The notes beneath the pieces are model-generated. The model had not been told where the DNA came from, did no database searches, and saw only the letters and a list, made by a program, of their open reading frames with translations. A stretch of 64,000 bases of DNA, from assembly GCA_965153455.1 (NCBI GenBank), contig OZ234493.1, positions 10,158,213 through 10,222,212 of the forward strand. Direction: 5' to 3'. Position 1 is the first letter of the stretch; each line of letters begins with the position of its first letter. Made by a program: the position numbers and the translations under genes. Shown here in pieces: positions 47,097 to 57,607 of this stretch. Source of the DNA: Sphagnum compactum. Lineage: Eukaryota; Bryophyta; Sphagnopsida; Sphagnales.

Positions 47097-50000
47097 TGAA
47101 AACCAATGGGCATTTCAATTTTTTAAATGCCCTCAAAACAAAGAAAAAGAAAAGTATGCAAATATCATTTCTTCAATTACATTAAAAAAATTTGGAGTAA
47201 GTCTTTACCATCTATTGCCACTTTTACTTTTAAATGTTTATTGTTTTCCCCCCTTTGAACAATTCATAAGTAAACAAGTGATCCACATTCAAGATTCCAT
47301 GTTAAAGCATTTGTAGTTTGTACCATCATTTCTTTTTTAACATTGTGACACATGGTATATGACATTCATTAAATTTGCATCTTTTCATGTTTACAACTAG
47401 GTGAAAGTGCATGGCTATTATTATGTGAGTTTTTCCCATGTTTTGTTTGTTTTTAGCCATGTTTTTCATTGCCCTTTGAATCTAATTAACATCCTTTCAA
47501 TTTTTAATCATGAATATTATGTGTTGCACATGCATTTCATCTCTTGGAACCACTAGGTATCTACCTTTTGTGATGTGTTTGTAGCCCGAAAGGTTTGGAA
47601 CTATGAGGGTTAATTTTTTATTACATCCCTTCTAACACATAGGTAGATTATCCAAGCATATTACAACATAACATTTGCAATATTTCTCACTCACATAATC
47701 CCAAACATGAAACCTTGCATTCTTTTTGGATAGGATTATTCACACGCCTAAAGTTGAAATTTTATGTAAGAACTACACCCAAAAAGAGAGTTCATCACAC
47801 ACGCTTAAAGATTCTCTTTTATGGGTATCATTCACCAAAGACCACAAGGTTTTTACAATGGTATTAATAATAATCTTTGCATTATGTTTATTTCCTCAAG
47901 ACTTCCTTTTCACATATGGTACCTTTACAAACCTTGATAACAACTAACAACACCAAATTATTGAATGCAAATTTTGAGTCTAAAATTGTAATCATTATCT
48001 TTTATATGCTTAAAGGAATGAAGTGAATGAATGGTTAATCACATTCATCTACATCTATTCCCCATTTATCATCTTTTTATGTCAAACCAATCATCACATA
48101 TCACTTATATCTTTTCATCATTTTACTAAATTTCACATTATTTGAAAAATTTGGTCAAATCTACATATTTAGCCTCCCATTATTATTAACCCAAAATAGT
48201 TATTTAAATTATTCATAGATCAAATTTTATGTCCATAATCAAGAGATTTTCATTGTAGGGCGATGAAGCTCATTATTTTATTCCCTATTTTTATCCATAT
48301 TATTACCCCAAGTCATAATACTATTATTTGCAATTACAATTCTTAGTAATTATTTTGTTGTTCCATGTCCATGGTATTGAACAAACTTACACATGACATT
48401 GTGCATGACATTCTTGCATCTATTACAATAAACTTTTCCATGATACATATATGAATACAACATTTCCATCTTCCACATTTCAATCCTTTTGGTTGACAAG
48501 TGAATATTGTCTTCTCTAAAAATGGGGTTTGCACTTTAGCAAACATAATCATTATTAATTTCACACACATGAAATTTTTCCCTCACATGACCTTTCCACA
48601 AGGTTTTGCATTTATAGAAAAAACACAAAGGAAAATAATTAACAAGATCAATGCCTAAAAGATAAATTCTTTCTTTTATCAATATAAATCACCAAATGTT
48701 TTTTTCATAAACAAGCTAATGATTTTTTTACAAGATCATGTTGACAAAAATTGGGGTGTGAAAATTTCAAAGGTTACCCTTTTTCAATATTTAATTATCA
48801 CCTACTTTAACCAATGGGTCTTGATGACATTTCAAAAGATGAAAATGCCATCCATTGTAAATTGAGCAATAAGTTTGAGCCAGTTGGTTACATTTCAACA
48901 TCCACCTCTTATGCACTCATCTCTCATCCTCACAACTTCGATTTATTACTAATGGTCAACAATTATTTTGATATGCTTATAGGCTTTTACTATTAAATAT
49001 TTAATACTTAACGTTTTTTCATTAAACTTATGCCCTCAATGTTCTTTCCACTTTCATTCCTTCTAGGTAACATATTTTCTTAAAATAAAGTTTGGCAAGT
49101 TTGCATCAATTGAGAGATACATAAAATTGTTAACTTTTGTAAGTAAAGTTGGGGTTTATGATTTTGATATGTATGATTACTTCAATGAATGTCATTAATT
49201 TTCATACAAATTACACGATTTATTGTTCTTGCTACTTCATTAATCATGTAACCAAATTCTTTCATGCATATATTAGGTGTTGATAACACAATGTTGGTGT
49301 GATGAAGGGAAAATTGTTACATAAATGAAAAACAAAAACATAAATCTTGATTCATCATGAAATGATTTTGTAATGTTGTTTGGAATGATAACAATTTATT
49401 AATGACATTACATGAATATAATATATGATGTGAAAATTTTTTCTTTTTTCAAAAAAATTAATTTCATGCTTAGCTTATAATTAATGACACGCTAAATTTT
49501 GACCCACTTGCACATGAAACAAATTTGGGTGTAATGATGATAACATATACCACATCAAATATGACAAGTGTTTGGTTTTTTATGCTTTTAGTGTCAAAAT
49601 TTGCCCTAATGTTGCAAATTTTTTAAAATTTACATGATTCCATTTTCAATATATTATGGAAACATGTGTAATAATTTGAATTGAATATAATGAGTATCAA
49701 GTATTCAAAATCACACATAAAGCACTATACCATTATTTTCAATTATTTCCTTTTTTTAAAGGATTTGAAATGCTTTCAAAATGACATAATCATGTACAAT
49801 AATTATTCAAATGTTTACATAATAATATAATATGTTATTAAAAATGATTATAATAAAAATCATGGATTTTTAATCCATGATATTTTGTAACGAATAATAG
49901 TCTACCACATCATCATGGTAAACATTCCCTTTCTTTTTCAAATTGTAAGAAACAATTCATCATAGTAAGGTCACATGTGCAAGGTTGGTTCATGTTATTT

Positions 50001-51891
50001 CGTTTGACCCCATTTTACATGCAAGTTATATAAGGCAACCCATCACAATGCATTACAAATTACAAGGTGAATACAAACAATGTTGTCAAGGAATTATTAT
50101 ATAAAGGAAACTTATTGGTCTATACAGTTTTGTTTTTAAGTAGTTGTTAGTGATCATTAGGTTTTTACCAATGTTGTGCAATTTTTCCTTTTAAAGAAAA
50201 CCTCCAATCTCAATTCTAAAACTTAATACTTTTTGGAGGTTTTTCAAGTGTTTGAATTTGGACTTCTCAATTTCGATTCTAGAATTTTTTTCAAATTCAA
50301 AAACTTTTAGGCCCAATTTTAAGAATGAATCTAGTTCCTTATACACATTGCACACACCCCCCGGCCACCCCCCCCCCCCAATGTTAAAGAAAATGTGTAA
50401 TGTGTTAAGATTTAAATGTTAAAGTAAAGCAATGCCTTAAAGGGCTTCACAAGTTTGATGTTAAGAATGTTAGTTTAGCTATCCATTTAAATCCAAATTA
50501 AATTAGTGTTACGACAAATTAATGCAGGTGATTGTGTTTTAGCTTGGAATTGATTAAAGTGTGAATGAGGTTCAAATTATTTTGTGTGAAGGATATAATC
50601 CCAAGTTCCATATTCTCAAATCATTTTTGATGATTTGAGATTTTAGAACACACAAGGTTATCTGTTGTAAGTTTTATATGCTAATGGAAGGTTTTATTTT
50701 TGTACATGATTGATGTGTGGTCAACCTTGGTTGAAGGTGAACCTTATTTATGATAATTTTATGTTATTTGGCTATGTTGGGAATGATGATAATTGTTGGC
50801 ACTAACATGGTAGTCCACGATATTGAGCCCTTGTGAAAGTGAAAGGTTTGAGAACTTGTCAAGCACTAGAGGGTCCTTCCCTTTCATAAAACATTTTGGA
50901 AAAAAATACATTCACCCACTCTCTTAGCTTGGATAGTGGGATAAGCTTTACAAACCCATGTTCAAGTGAGTTTATTGGATTAAACATGTGCTAAAAATGC
51001 CAAAAAAATTTCAAAATGTATTATGTACAAAGTTTTACAAATTAAAATCAAGGACTAAAACTAAGTAAAATAATATTAAAATATGAGGTTTAATTTTTCA
51101 AAAAAAAAACAACTTGCCTACCTAAAAAACCTAACCATGTGTTCAAAAATGTTTTTTCATAGTTTCAGTTTGGTTCCAAATCTAACAAAAGGTTAGTTCC
51201 ATGGTCTAGTTCTCTACATGATTCCAACAAAAGGGTGCTAGCTTGGTTCTGACTTACAGAAACTTCACCTTAAACCCCTAGATTCAACATTACAAATTGC
51301 ATACCTTGACAACATTTTTACCAATGTTAGGCATGTATGTTGGGACCCTAGTATATAGACAAATCTTATATATCAATCTTAGTACCGAGGAACTAACCAT
51401 GTTGGTATGTCTTTCCTTTGATATTTGTAATATACCATTATTACCCCATATGTGGTTCCACTAGTACCTTGGTTGATACAGAGTACGTGCTTGGTATTTT
51501 TTTTTTTGATATACATTGAATTAATATCATTCCCTTTGCACCCAATGGTATACAATGCAACTAATCAACTTAGGGTTATCATATGAGCTTTCAACTACTT
51601 CATAAACAATCACTTGGAGAGTTGTTCAAAGACTTTATAAGCAAACATGTAAAGAGTTATTTGATGAATGAAATTAAGTTCAAAACTATATGTCAATAAA
51701 ATGATTGTGTTGGGTGCATGTAATTGTTATAGGTGTGCTGGTGAGCATGTTGTAGCTATACAAACATGCTCTCTTGTGTTGTGATGTGTTGCCCTAGAGT
51801 AACAAGGGGTGTGTCAGTGACACTGTGGCCTTGCCATTTACATTAAAAAGTATCTTAAAGCCAAAAAAAACGAATTATGAAAATTCAAATA

Positions 51892-52135
51892 GGAAATTTT
51901 TTAATTCACACCTTTTTTGGTTAAATTCACACCCTTTCTTCGCGCAGAGTCTCACTTTGAATACGTGGAAGGACGCAAGTGTGGGGTCTGTGGTCAATCA
52001 GGGCACAACTCGAAAACTTGCCCGCAGAAGTAATTGAACTGATAAAGGAACATACTCTTAAAGTTTAATCTGCATAAAATCGGACGCGCGAAGGGCGTGA
52101 ATTTAACCAAAAAAGGTGTGAATTTAAAATTTTCC
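51892..52135 (+). mobile_element. Small Mutator-like TIR element carrying coding sequence
   Basis: The left end GGAAATTTTTTAATTCACAC continues through CTTTTTTGGTTAAATTCACA. The right end is its inverse with few differences (ends GGTGTGAATTTAAAATTTTC, then C). TIRs are about 45-50 bp including CTTCGCGC/GCGCGAAG at their inner edge. TTCAAATA occurs on both sides (51884-51891 and 52136-52143). Long TIRs, an 8-9-bp TSD and captured coding DNA fit a MULE-type element. hAT is possible from the 8-bp TSD, but the long TIR speaks against it. Confidence 0.72.
51938..52033 (+). pseudogene. CCHC zinc-knuckle coding fragment inside the TIR element
   Basis: The frame reads EYVEGRKCGVCGQSGHNSKT, then CPQK and a stop at 52031. 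The C-x2-C-x4-H-x4-C spacing is exact, and GHN..TC is the form found at the ends of plant MuDR-type transposases and in some plant MYB-like factors. It may be the 3' end of the element's own ancestral transposase or a captured host exon. The frame is intact back into the left TIR, but no start with a promoter is visible. Confidence 0.7.
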
Positions 52136-52314
52136 TTCAAATATTTCAGCATGCAAAAATATATAATCTTCAAAAAAACTCTCTAAAAGAAACCAAAATC
52201 CTTCAAGACATCATAACTCTATAACTAATCTCAGGTTTCAACACAAGCCAAAATATCATCTTTCAAAAATCCTGGTATAAAAAATAGACCTATTATTGTC
52301 TAGGGGCCCATAAA

Positions 52315-52708
52315 AAAATCCCTTAAGCTACTATACTCTATAATGAATCTAAACACAAATATAGTTTGCCTTGGTAGTAGGCAAGGCCAACGCAAACGAA
52401 CGTACTCTCGTCCAAAGAGTTGTCACGGATCCAATCCTTCTTGGAAAATGATAGGATTTTTCCTCCCATCCCCATCAGTACAGACACTGACAAGGACACA
52501 CGCAATTTGGGTGGGTCCTGGCACCGTCTTTTTCTCTCCTTCCTCTCACTAGGTATCTACCGCGTCCTTTCCTTTCCCCTCCCCCAAACACACACACTTC
52601 CCAATATGCGCTTTGAGTCCTCCCTAACACGCTTTTGTTGGCCTTGCCTACCAACGCAAGGATATTGTGTTTAGATTCATTATAGAGTATAGTAGCTTAA
52701 GGGATTTT
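52315..52708. mobile_element. Long-TIR element just upstream of presenilin
   Basis: The first 43 bases (AAAATCCCTTAAGCTACTAT onward to TAAACACA) match the reverse complement of the last 43 exactly. After small gaps the match continues to GGCAAGGCCAAC, giving TIRs of roughly 75 bp. The 394-bp interior is GC-richer than the surroundings and may be captured host DNA. No certain target duplication is visible in the A/T-rich flanks. Confidence 0.8.
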
Positions 52709-53256
52709 GTTTGTTTTGTTTTGTTTTGTTTTGGGGTGATTATGGTTTTTCTTGTAGAGGAGGAACTCGATGTTTAGTAGTACAAGTCGAGAGAGGGTTT
52801 GAGCCTTTGTTTTTCCCCCCTCTTCTTTGATTCCTAAAGAGGGGACTTATCAGAACATTTTGGCATCTGTTGATGGAAGAAGAGTAAAGCAAGGGTGGAA
52901 AAAGTCCTTGCATTTCTGAACTTGTTTTCCACTCAGATTTTTTTTCCCTCCAAGCTTGGAATTGCAAACTCCAGAAACCCAAAGCAATCTGAGAGGAGAG
53001 GATATTTTTTAAGGCGGGAGCTTCCAAGGAAAGTATGAACTAAACCTAATTCTGTCTTGAATTGGACTTTGGTATGAAGCTAGAAGATTTTTGCAATCAA
53101 GGAGAAAAACGAACTCAATCCTGCTGCTATACATGGTATGTAAGGTGTTGAAGTCAAGAGAAGAGCAAGGACACACTAATATTGTGACAAGGGTTTTGTA
53201 AGTAAGTCTCTGGTTGTGTGGCTCACAAGCCCAAGTTTGAAAGCAAATAATCAACC
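52709..53256 (+). promoter_or_regulatory. Presenilin promoter/5' leader with upstream ATGs
   Basis: A (TTTTG)n run at about 52710-52733 follows the TIR element. The likely leader contains a minimal ATG-AAC-TAA frame near 53035 and a 25-codon frame at 53074-53151. If transcribed, they could reduce presenilin translation. A leader intron could remove them (ACATG|GTATGT near 53135 is a donor-like site). Confidence 0.4.
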
Positions 53257-54690
53257 ATGGAGAAAGCGATTCTTGATAGCGTGGGAGGAGAGATTATTAG
53301 CATAGTAACCCCGGTGTCAATTTGCATGCTGTTGGTGGTACTTCTGGTTCATACTTTGACTCCTCATGGATCTGTGGTGGCACCGATTGCTACAGTTGCT
53401 ATGATGGTATATAGTGAGAAACCCAATGACTCTCTCTTTGAGAAGCTCCGGGGTGGGTTCTTGAATGCTATCATTTTTGTGTGCATTGTCATGACTGTCA
53501 CTTTTGTGCTGTTTGGACTCTTCTACTTCCGGTTCACCAAGTGCCTTAGGGTTTACATGGGGTTTTCTGCTTTTATGGTCCTGGCGTGGATGGGTGGCAC
53601 AGTAATGGTGGAGTTGATCCAGTTCTTCTCCATTCCAATTGATGTGATTACATTTGGGATCTGCCTTGTAAATTTTGCAAGTGTTGGTGTAATAGCTGTC
53701 TTCTTCTGCCGGATGCCAATTGTGCTCACCCAAGGGTACCTTGTTGTCATTGGAATGCTTGTGGCATTCTGGTTCACAAAGCTTTCCGAATGGACAACAT
53801 GGACTCTCCTCATCTCTATGGCTGTTTATGACATTATGGCAGTACTGGCCCCTGTTGGTCCACTCAATATGCTTTTAGAGCTTGCAATGACACGGGATGA
53901 AGAGATCCCAGCACTTATTTATGAAGCTCGACCTGTGCTCCCTAGGCAGATGCCTGGACCTCCACCTACATCTTCGTCCTCAACACCTGTGCAACCAAGA
54001 AGATGGAGCCACCTTGGGGCCCCTCCACACTCTCTGCTGAACATAGCGATTGGGAGGGGGAACTCAGCAGGCTTAAATGTTGACTCTGACAATTTTCAGA
54101 CCTCCAATTTGGGAACCGAAGGTGGACGTGAGCTGATGAATTTTGTCACTGAGCCACCCATAGCACCAGAAGCAGGACTTCTTGGCTCAGGGTTGGTCTC
54201 ATCAACTGGGGATGCCGGAACCCTAAACTCTGTCTCTTCAGTTCTTGCTGGACATCAACCCATAGACCCAAATGTAGATGAGGATACTGTTCCATTGGTG
54301 AATCATGGAACTCAAAACATGGCAGCAGTGGACAGGATGGAATTAGGGACACAAATGCAGCCGAGGGATCTTGATGAGGATGAATTGGAAAGAAATGATG
54401 AGGGATTTGGGCTTGGGGTTTCTGGTGCAATCAAACTTGGGCTTGGGGACTTTGTATTTTACAGCGTGTTGGTGGGGCGGGCAGCGATGTATGATTTGAT
54501 GACTGTGTATGCATGCTACCTTGCAATAGTAGGAGGGCTCGGTGCAACACTCATCTTGCTTGCAGTCTGGCGGCGGGCAATGCCAGCATTGCCTATTTCT
54601 ATCTCATTAGGAGTGGTATTCTATTTCTTGACTCGTCTTATCATGGATCCATTTGTTGTTGACCTTGCTACACACCTTGTCTTCTTTTGA
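53257..54690 (+). CDS. Presenilin (gamma-secretase-type aspartyl protease)
   Basis: The intronless 477-residue frame is a complete plant-type presenilin. The multipass core starts with SIVTPVSICMLLVVLLV. The two catalytic aspartates are D192 in AVYDIMAVLAP (TM6) and D398 in KLGLGDFVFYSVLVGRAA (TM7, GxGD). The substrate-positioning PAL motif is at 443-445 in AMPALPISISLG (TM9). Between TM6 and TM7 lies a hydrophilic loop of about 180 residues (Pro/Ser-rich then acidic), where presenilins are self-cleaved. Presenilin acts with nicastrin, APH-1 and PEN-2 in endomembranes to cut transmembrane substrates. Plants lack Notch, and plant and moss studies suggest roles beyond proteolysis. The start is the first Met with a plausible context before the conserved EKAILDSVGGEIIS leader. 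Nothing looks broken. Confidence 0.97.
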   Translation: MEKAILDSVGGEIISIVTPVSICMLLVVLLVHTLTPHGSVVAPIATVAMMVYSEKPNDSLFEKLRGGFLNAIIFVCIVMTVTFVLFGLFYFRFTKCLRVYMGFSAFMVLAWMGGTVMVELIQFFSIPIDVITFGICLVNFASVGVIAVFFCRMPIVLTQGYLVVIGMLVAFWFTKLSEWTTWTLLISMAVYDIMAVLAPVGPLNMLLELAMTRDEEIPALIYEARPVLPRQMPGPPPTSSSSTPVQPRRWSHLGAPPHSLLNIAIGRGNSAGLNVDSDNFQTSNLGTEGGRELMNFVTEPPIAPEAGLLGSGLVSSTGDAGTLNSVSSVLAGHQPIDPNVDEDTVPLVNHGTQNMAAVDRMELGTQMQPRDLDEDELERNDEGFGLGVSGAIKLGLGDFVFYSVLVGRAAMYDLMTVYACYLAIVGGLGATLILLAVWRRAMPALPISISLGVVFYFLTRLIMDPFVVDLATHLVFF

Positions 54691-57600
54691 GCAAATCTTT
54701 TTGAACTGGAGAAGTGACTGACACACAGGATGAAGCTCTGAGTCTTGGAACTCTTACTTGCTCATGTCTCTCTGACCAAGTGAATCTTTTTCAGAAGTGT
54801 CAAGAAATTGGGTTAAAGTTTTCCTCATAGTATATAGGCCATAGTTGTAGTGTGCACAAATCAACAACTCTTCCCCCCTTGATGCAGACTGTTGGCAAAC
54901 TATTCACTGTAATTTTTTAATGTGTCACCTGTCCTATTTGTATGTGATGACTTTTGTACTTCGCTATTATTTGCATCATGAGTTCTGAACTGGGACACAC
55001 ATCTTTCCCAGTTTGAGTGTGGTTCCATTTTGTTCATACCACAAATCAACTCAACAGTGCATGATAATGCACAATCATTTCATAGTTCAGTTCCAACATG
55101 AATTAAACTCCAATCCTCACTGTCTAATATTAGAACCTGAGCTTTTTCTAACATGCCACCCTTAAAGATGGATCCTTATCTATTTCCTGGTGGTGTGTGG
55201 ACTCTTGAGGCCAAAGGGAGTAAGCAACCTGAAGAGCAATGCATATATGAAGAGATTTTGAATTGCTGTAATGCAAATTCTTCTGAAAATCTTTTGGCAA
55301 AGTTTATGTCCAAGTACCAGAAAGTTGGGCAAGATTCAGATCTCCACAGAACAGGGAGTGGTGTGTATCTTAGTTACTGTCAGAGGATCTGTCAGTCTGT
55401 TAGGGAATAATAAATCCAACCTTAAATGCTCTCAAGGTTGGTGGGCTCATTTTGTACGAAACTCCAGATTTCATTGTTCTTGAGGGTTGTTGGGGGACTA
55501 TTTCAGTGCTGAATTGGGTGAACCTGCAAATGACCCAGGAACATCACTTTCAGTGCTGAACTGGGTGAAACTGCAAATGACCCAGGAACATCACTTTCAG
55601 TGCTGAACTGGGTGAAACTGCAAATGACCCAGGAACATTACTTTCAGCAGTGGCAATGAAATGCATCCGGCATTTGTCAATTTACGAGGACTTTTGATTT
55701 TGTGAAAAGTGGAGTATTGTTTCAGTCTTTCATTTGCAAGTGTGTGAGCAGATTTCAAGTTTTGGGTAGGTCTTCCATCAATGTTTTATCTGAAGCAATA
55801 CTCTTGTCTTGGTAAATCATCTAATGCAAGGTCTAAATTGGAGAAATGAAACTGGTGGCTCATCAACTTTAACATCTTTTGAATTGTGCATTGAGATGTT
55901 GAACTTGTATACCCAAAAAGTAATTTAGTTTGCTGGAAAGGAATTAAAAAGTGCTTATTGGGGGGCTTGACTTGGTAGTAGCTTATGTTGGCCATGAGTG
56001 GCCCATGACATATAACATTGGAGTTTCTACATGGCAAGTTTGTACATGGCAAAGTACAATGAAAAGTTATTATACCATTGTCCTTGAATTGTGCAAATCA
56101 ATGTCTTTTGGTTGATGTCAATGAGTGATCTAAATACTTATGTTACAAACATCTTTGGACTAAACTTGTTCCAAAACTATTTTGTTGATCATAAATTGAT
56201 TTTTGGAAGGTTATGTTGTGCATTGAAAGGGGTGGTGTGTGCATCATGGAGTTGTGTTCTGAAGGATAAAGTTTAATGCATGGTTAATCTTAGGAATTGT
56301 TAGCAACTGAACAAAGACTGAACAAATTTCCTTGCTTATTAGGATTTACACAAATTTTCAAGTAGAGGATTTGCAGAAAATCATGAATGTGAAAAATTGG
56401 TCATCTAAATATGTCATGGATATGTACTGATGTAAGCCTTTCTCACTTAACTTGCACGAACATGAAAATGACTTGGTCGAGCTAAATGCTACCAATCCTT
56501 TTATTTGTATAGATGGAATTGGATCCTATAACCAAGGATAATTAATTCAGAAGACTGCTACTGAACATACCAGATGAGATCTGTCCAGAAAATTGTACCC
56601 ATAATCCGAGGTTATATTGTTATAGAAAATTTCAACTACGTAAACAAAAGAAATTCCTCAAATTTTGAAATAGTGGATTTAAAATATGGTTTCCAGATTA
56701 GCATATCTTGCCATGATCATGCATCATCAAAATTGCTACTTGATAGGGGTAGACATTGCAAAGGGGCAATTGGCAGATCTATCACCAAGTTATCTTCCTC
56801 AAAACTTTGTTGTGTCCCTTCATTCTTCAAGTAAGGCTTCTTCTTTAATATTATTTCTCCAAAAAGAGGGCAAAACTTTGCTGTGAAGTCTGCTTACTAT
56901 TGTGATCTGATCCTGTATTCTTCAACTCACAGTTCTTGAATCTGGAACCCAACCAAGGTTTCATCAGAATAGGACAAACCCATTCTGAACAGACTAAAAT
57001 CACGAACTCATTTGAAACATGCAGACCAGTGCACTATGACTTAGTCTCACTTTATCACATCACTGCTCATCTGTAGGTACCCTCTACTGCAGGAGAAGAG
57101 CATTTCACTGATGAATCTTTTGTACATAAATACTCTCATCTGATGATCTGCTGGAGTATAACTTTCCATTCTTGACTTGGATCCAAATGTTAAAATAAAA
57201 GTGTCCCAATTTCCCCATAAGAGCTTCCCATCCATTCAATACACCCGAGCTGCCATCTGGGGGGGGGGGGCTCCCATCGTTGTCTCAAGAACCTTGTCAA
57301 ACTCCTTTCCAAGCATTTGGCGTCGATTGTGTTCGTTTTTTCGTTTGCAAAACACTCCCATGTTCTATGCAACATTTTGCGCATGCATAGATTTGAAAAT
57401 AGGCTAAAAATAGTGCCTTCAATATTTTAGGGTTTAGGGCTTGAAAGAATCAAAATTAGGGCTGCAACAAAACCCCAACAAAGCTCAACTTCTTTTGTCA
57501 CTTTTAGTTTGGGAAGCTCGTAGTGCACTTGAGTGCAATATAGCAATTGTGCAATTGATAACTTTAATGTCATTCTACATTATTTTCTTGGTACGTTTAG
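54691..57600. other. Presenilin 3' flank and intergenic DNA
   Basis: The 3' untranslated region probably ends before about 55.1 kb. A 47-bp tandem repeat follows (separate entry). A G-run lies at 57258-57270. The 85-codon frame at 55153-55410 has no known similarity. Confidence 0.45.
55501..55641. repeat. 47-bp tandem repeat, three copies
   Basis: Units at 55501-55547, 55548-55594 and 55595-55641 begin TTTCAGTGCTGAAYTGGGTG and end with ACCCAGGAACATYAC. They differ at only two or three positions and are followed by a partial TTTCAG. The close identity implies recent amplification. Confidence 0.95.
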
Positions 57601-57607
57601 GGTTTGA

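Larger units (their letters stand above)
46077..51883. other. GRIM-19 upstream region, then AT-rich DNA without a gene
   Basis: 46077-46400 is GC-richer and is the likely GRIM-19 promoter. From 46.6 kb on the DNA is strongly AT-rich with frequent stops. No frame (for example 47726-47947 or 48343-48570) shows family similarity I can defend. A C-rich run lies at about 50356-50379. It is probably old transposon DNA beyond recognition. Confidence 0.4.
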
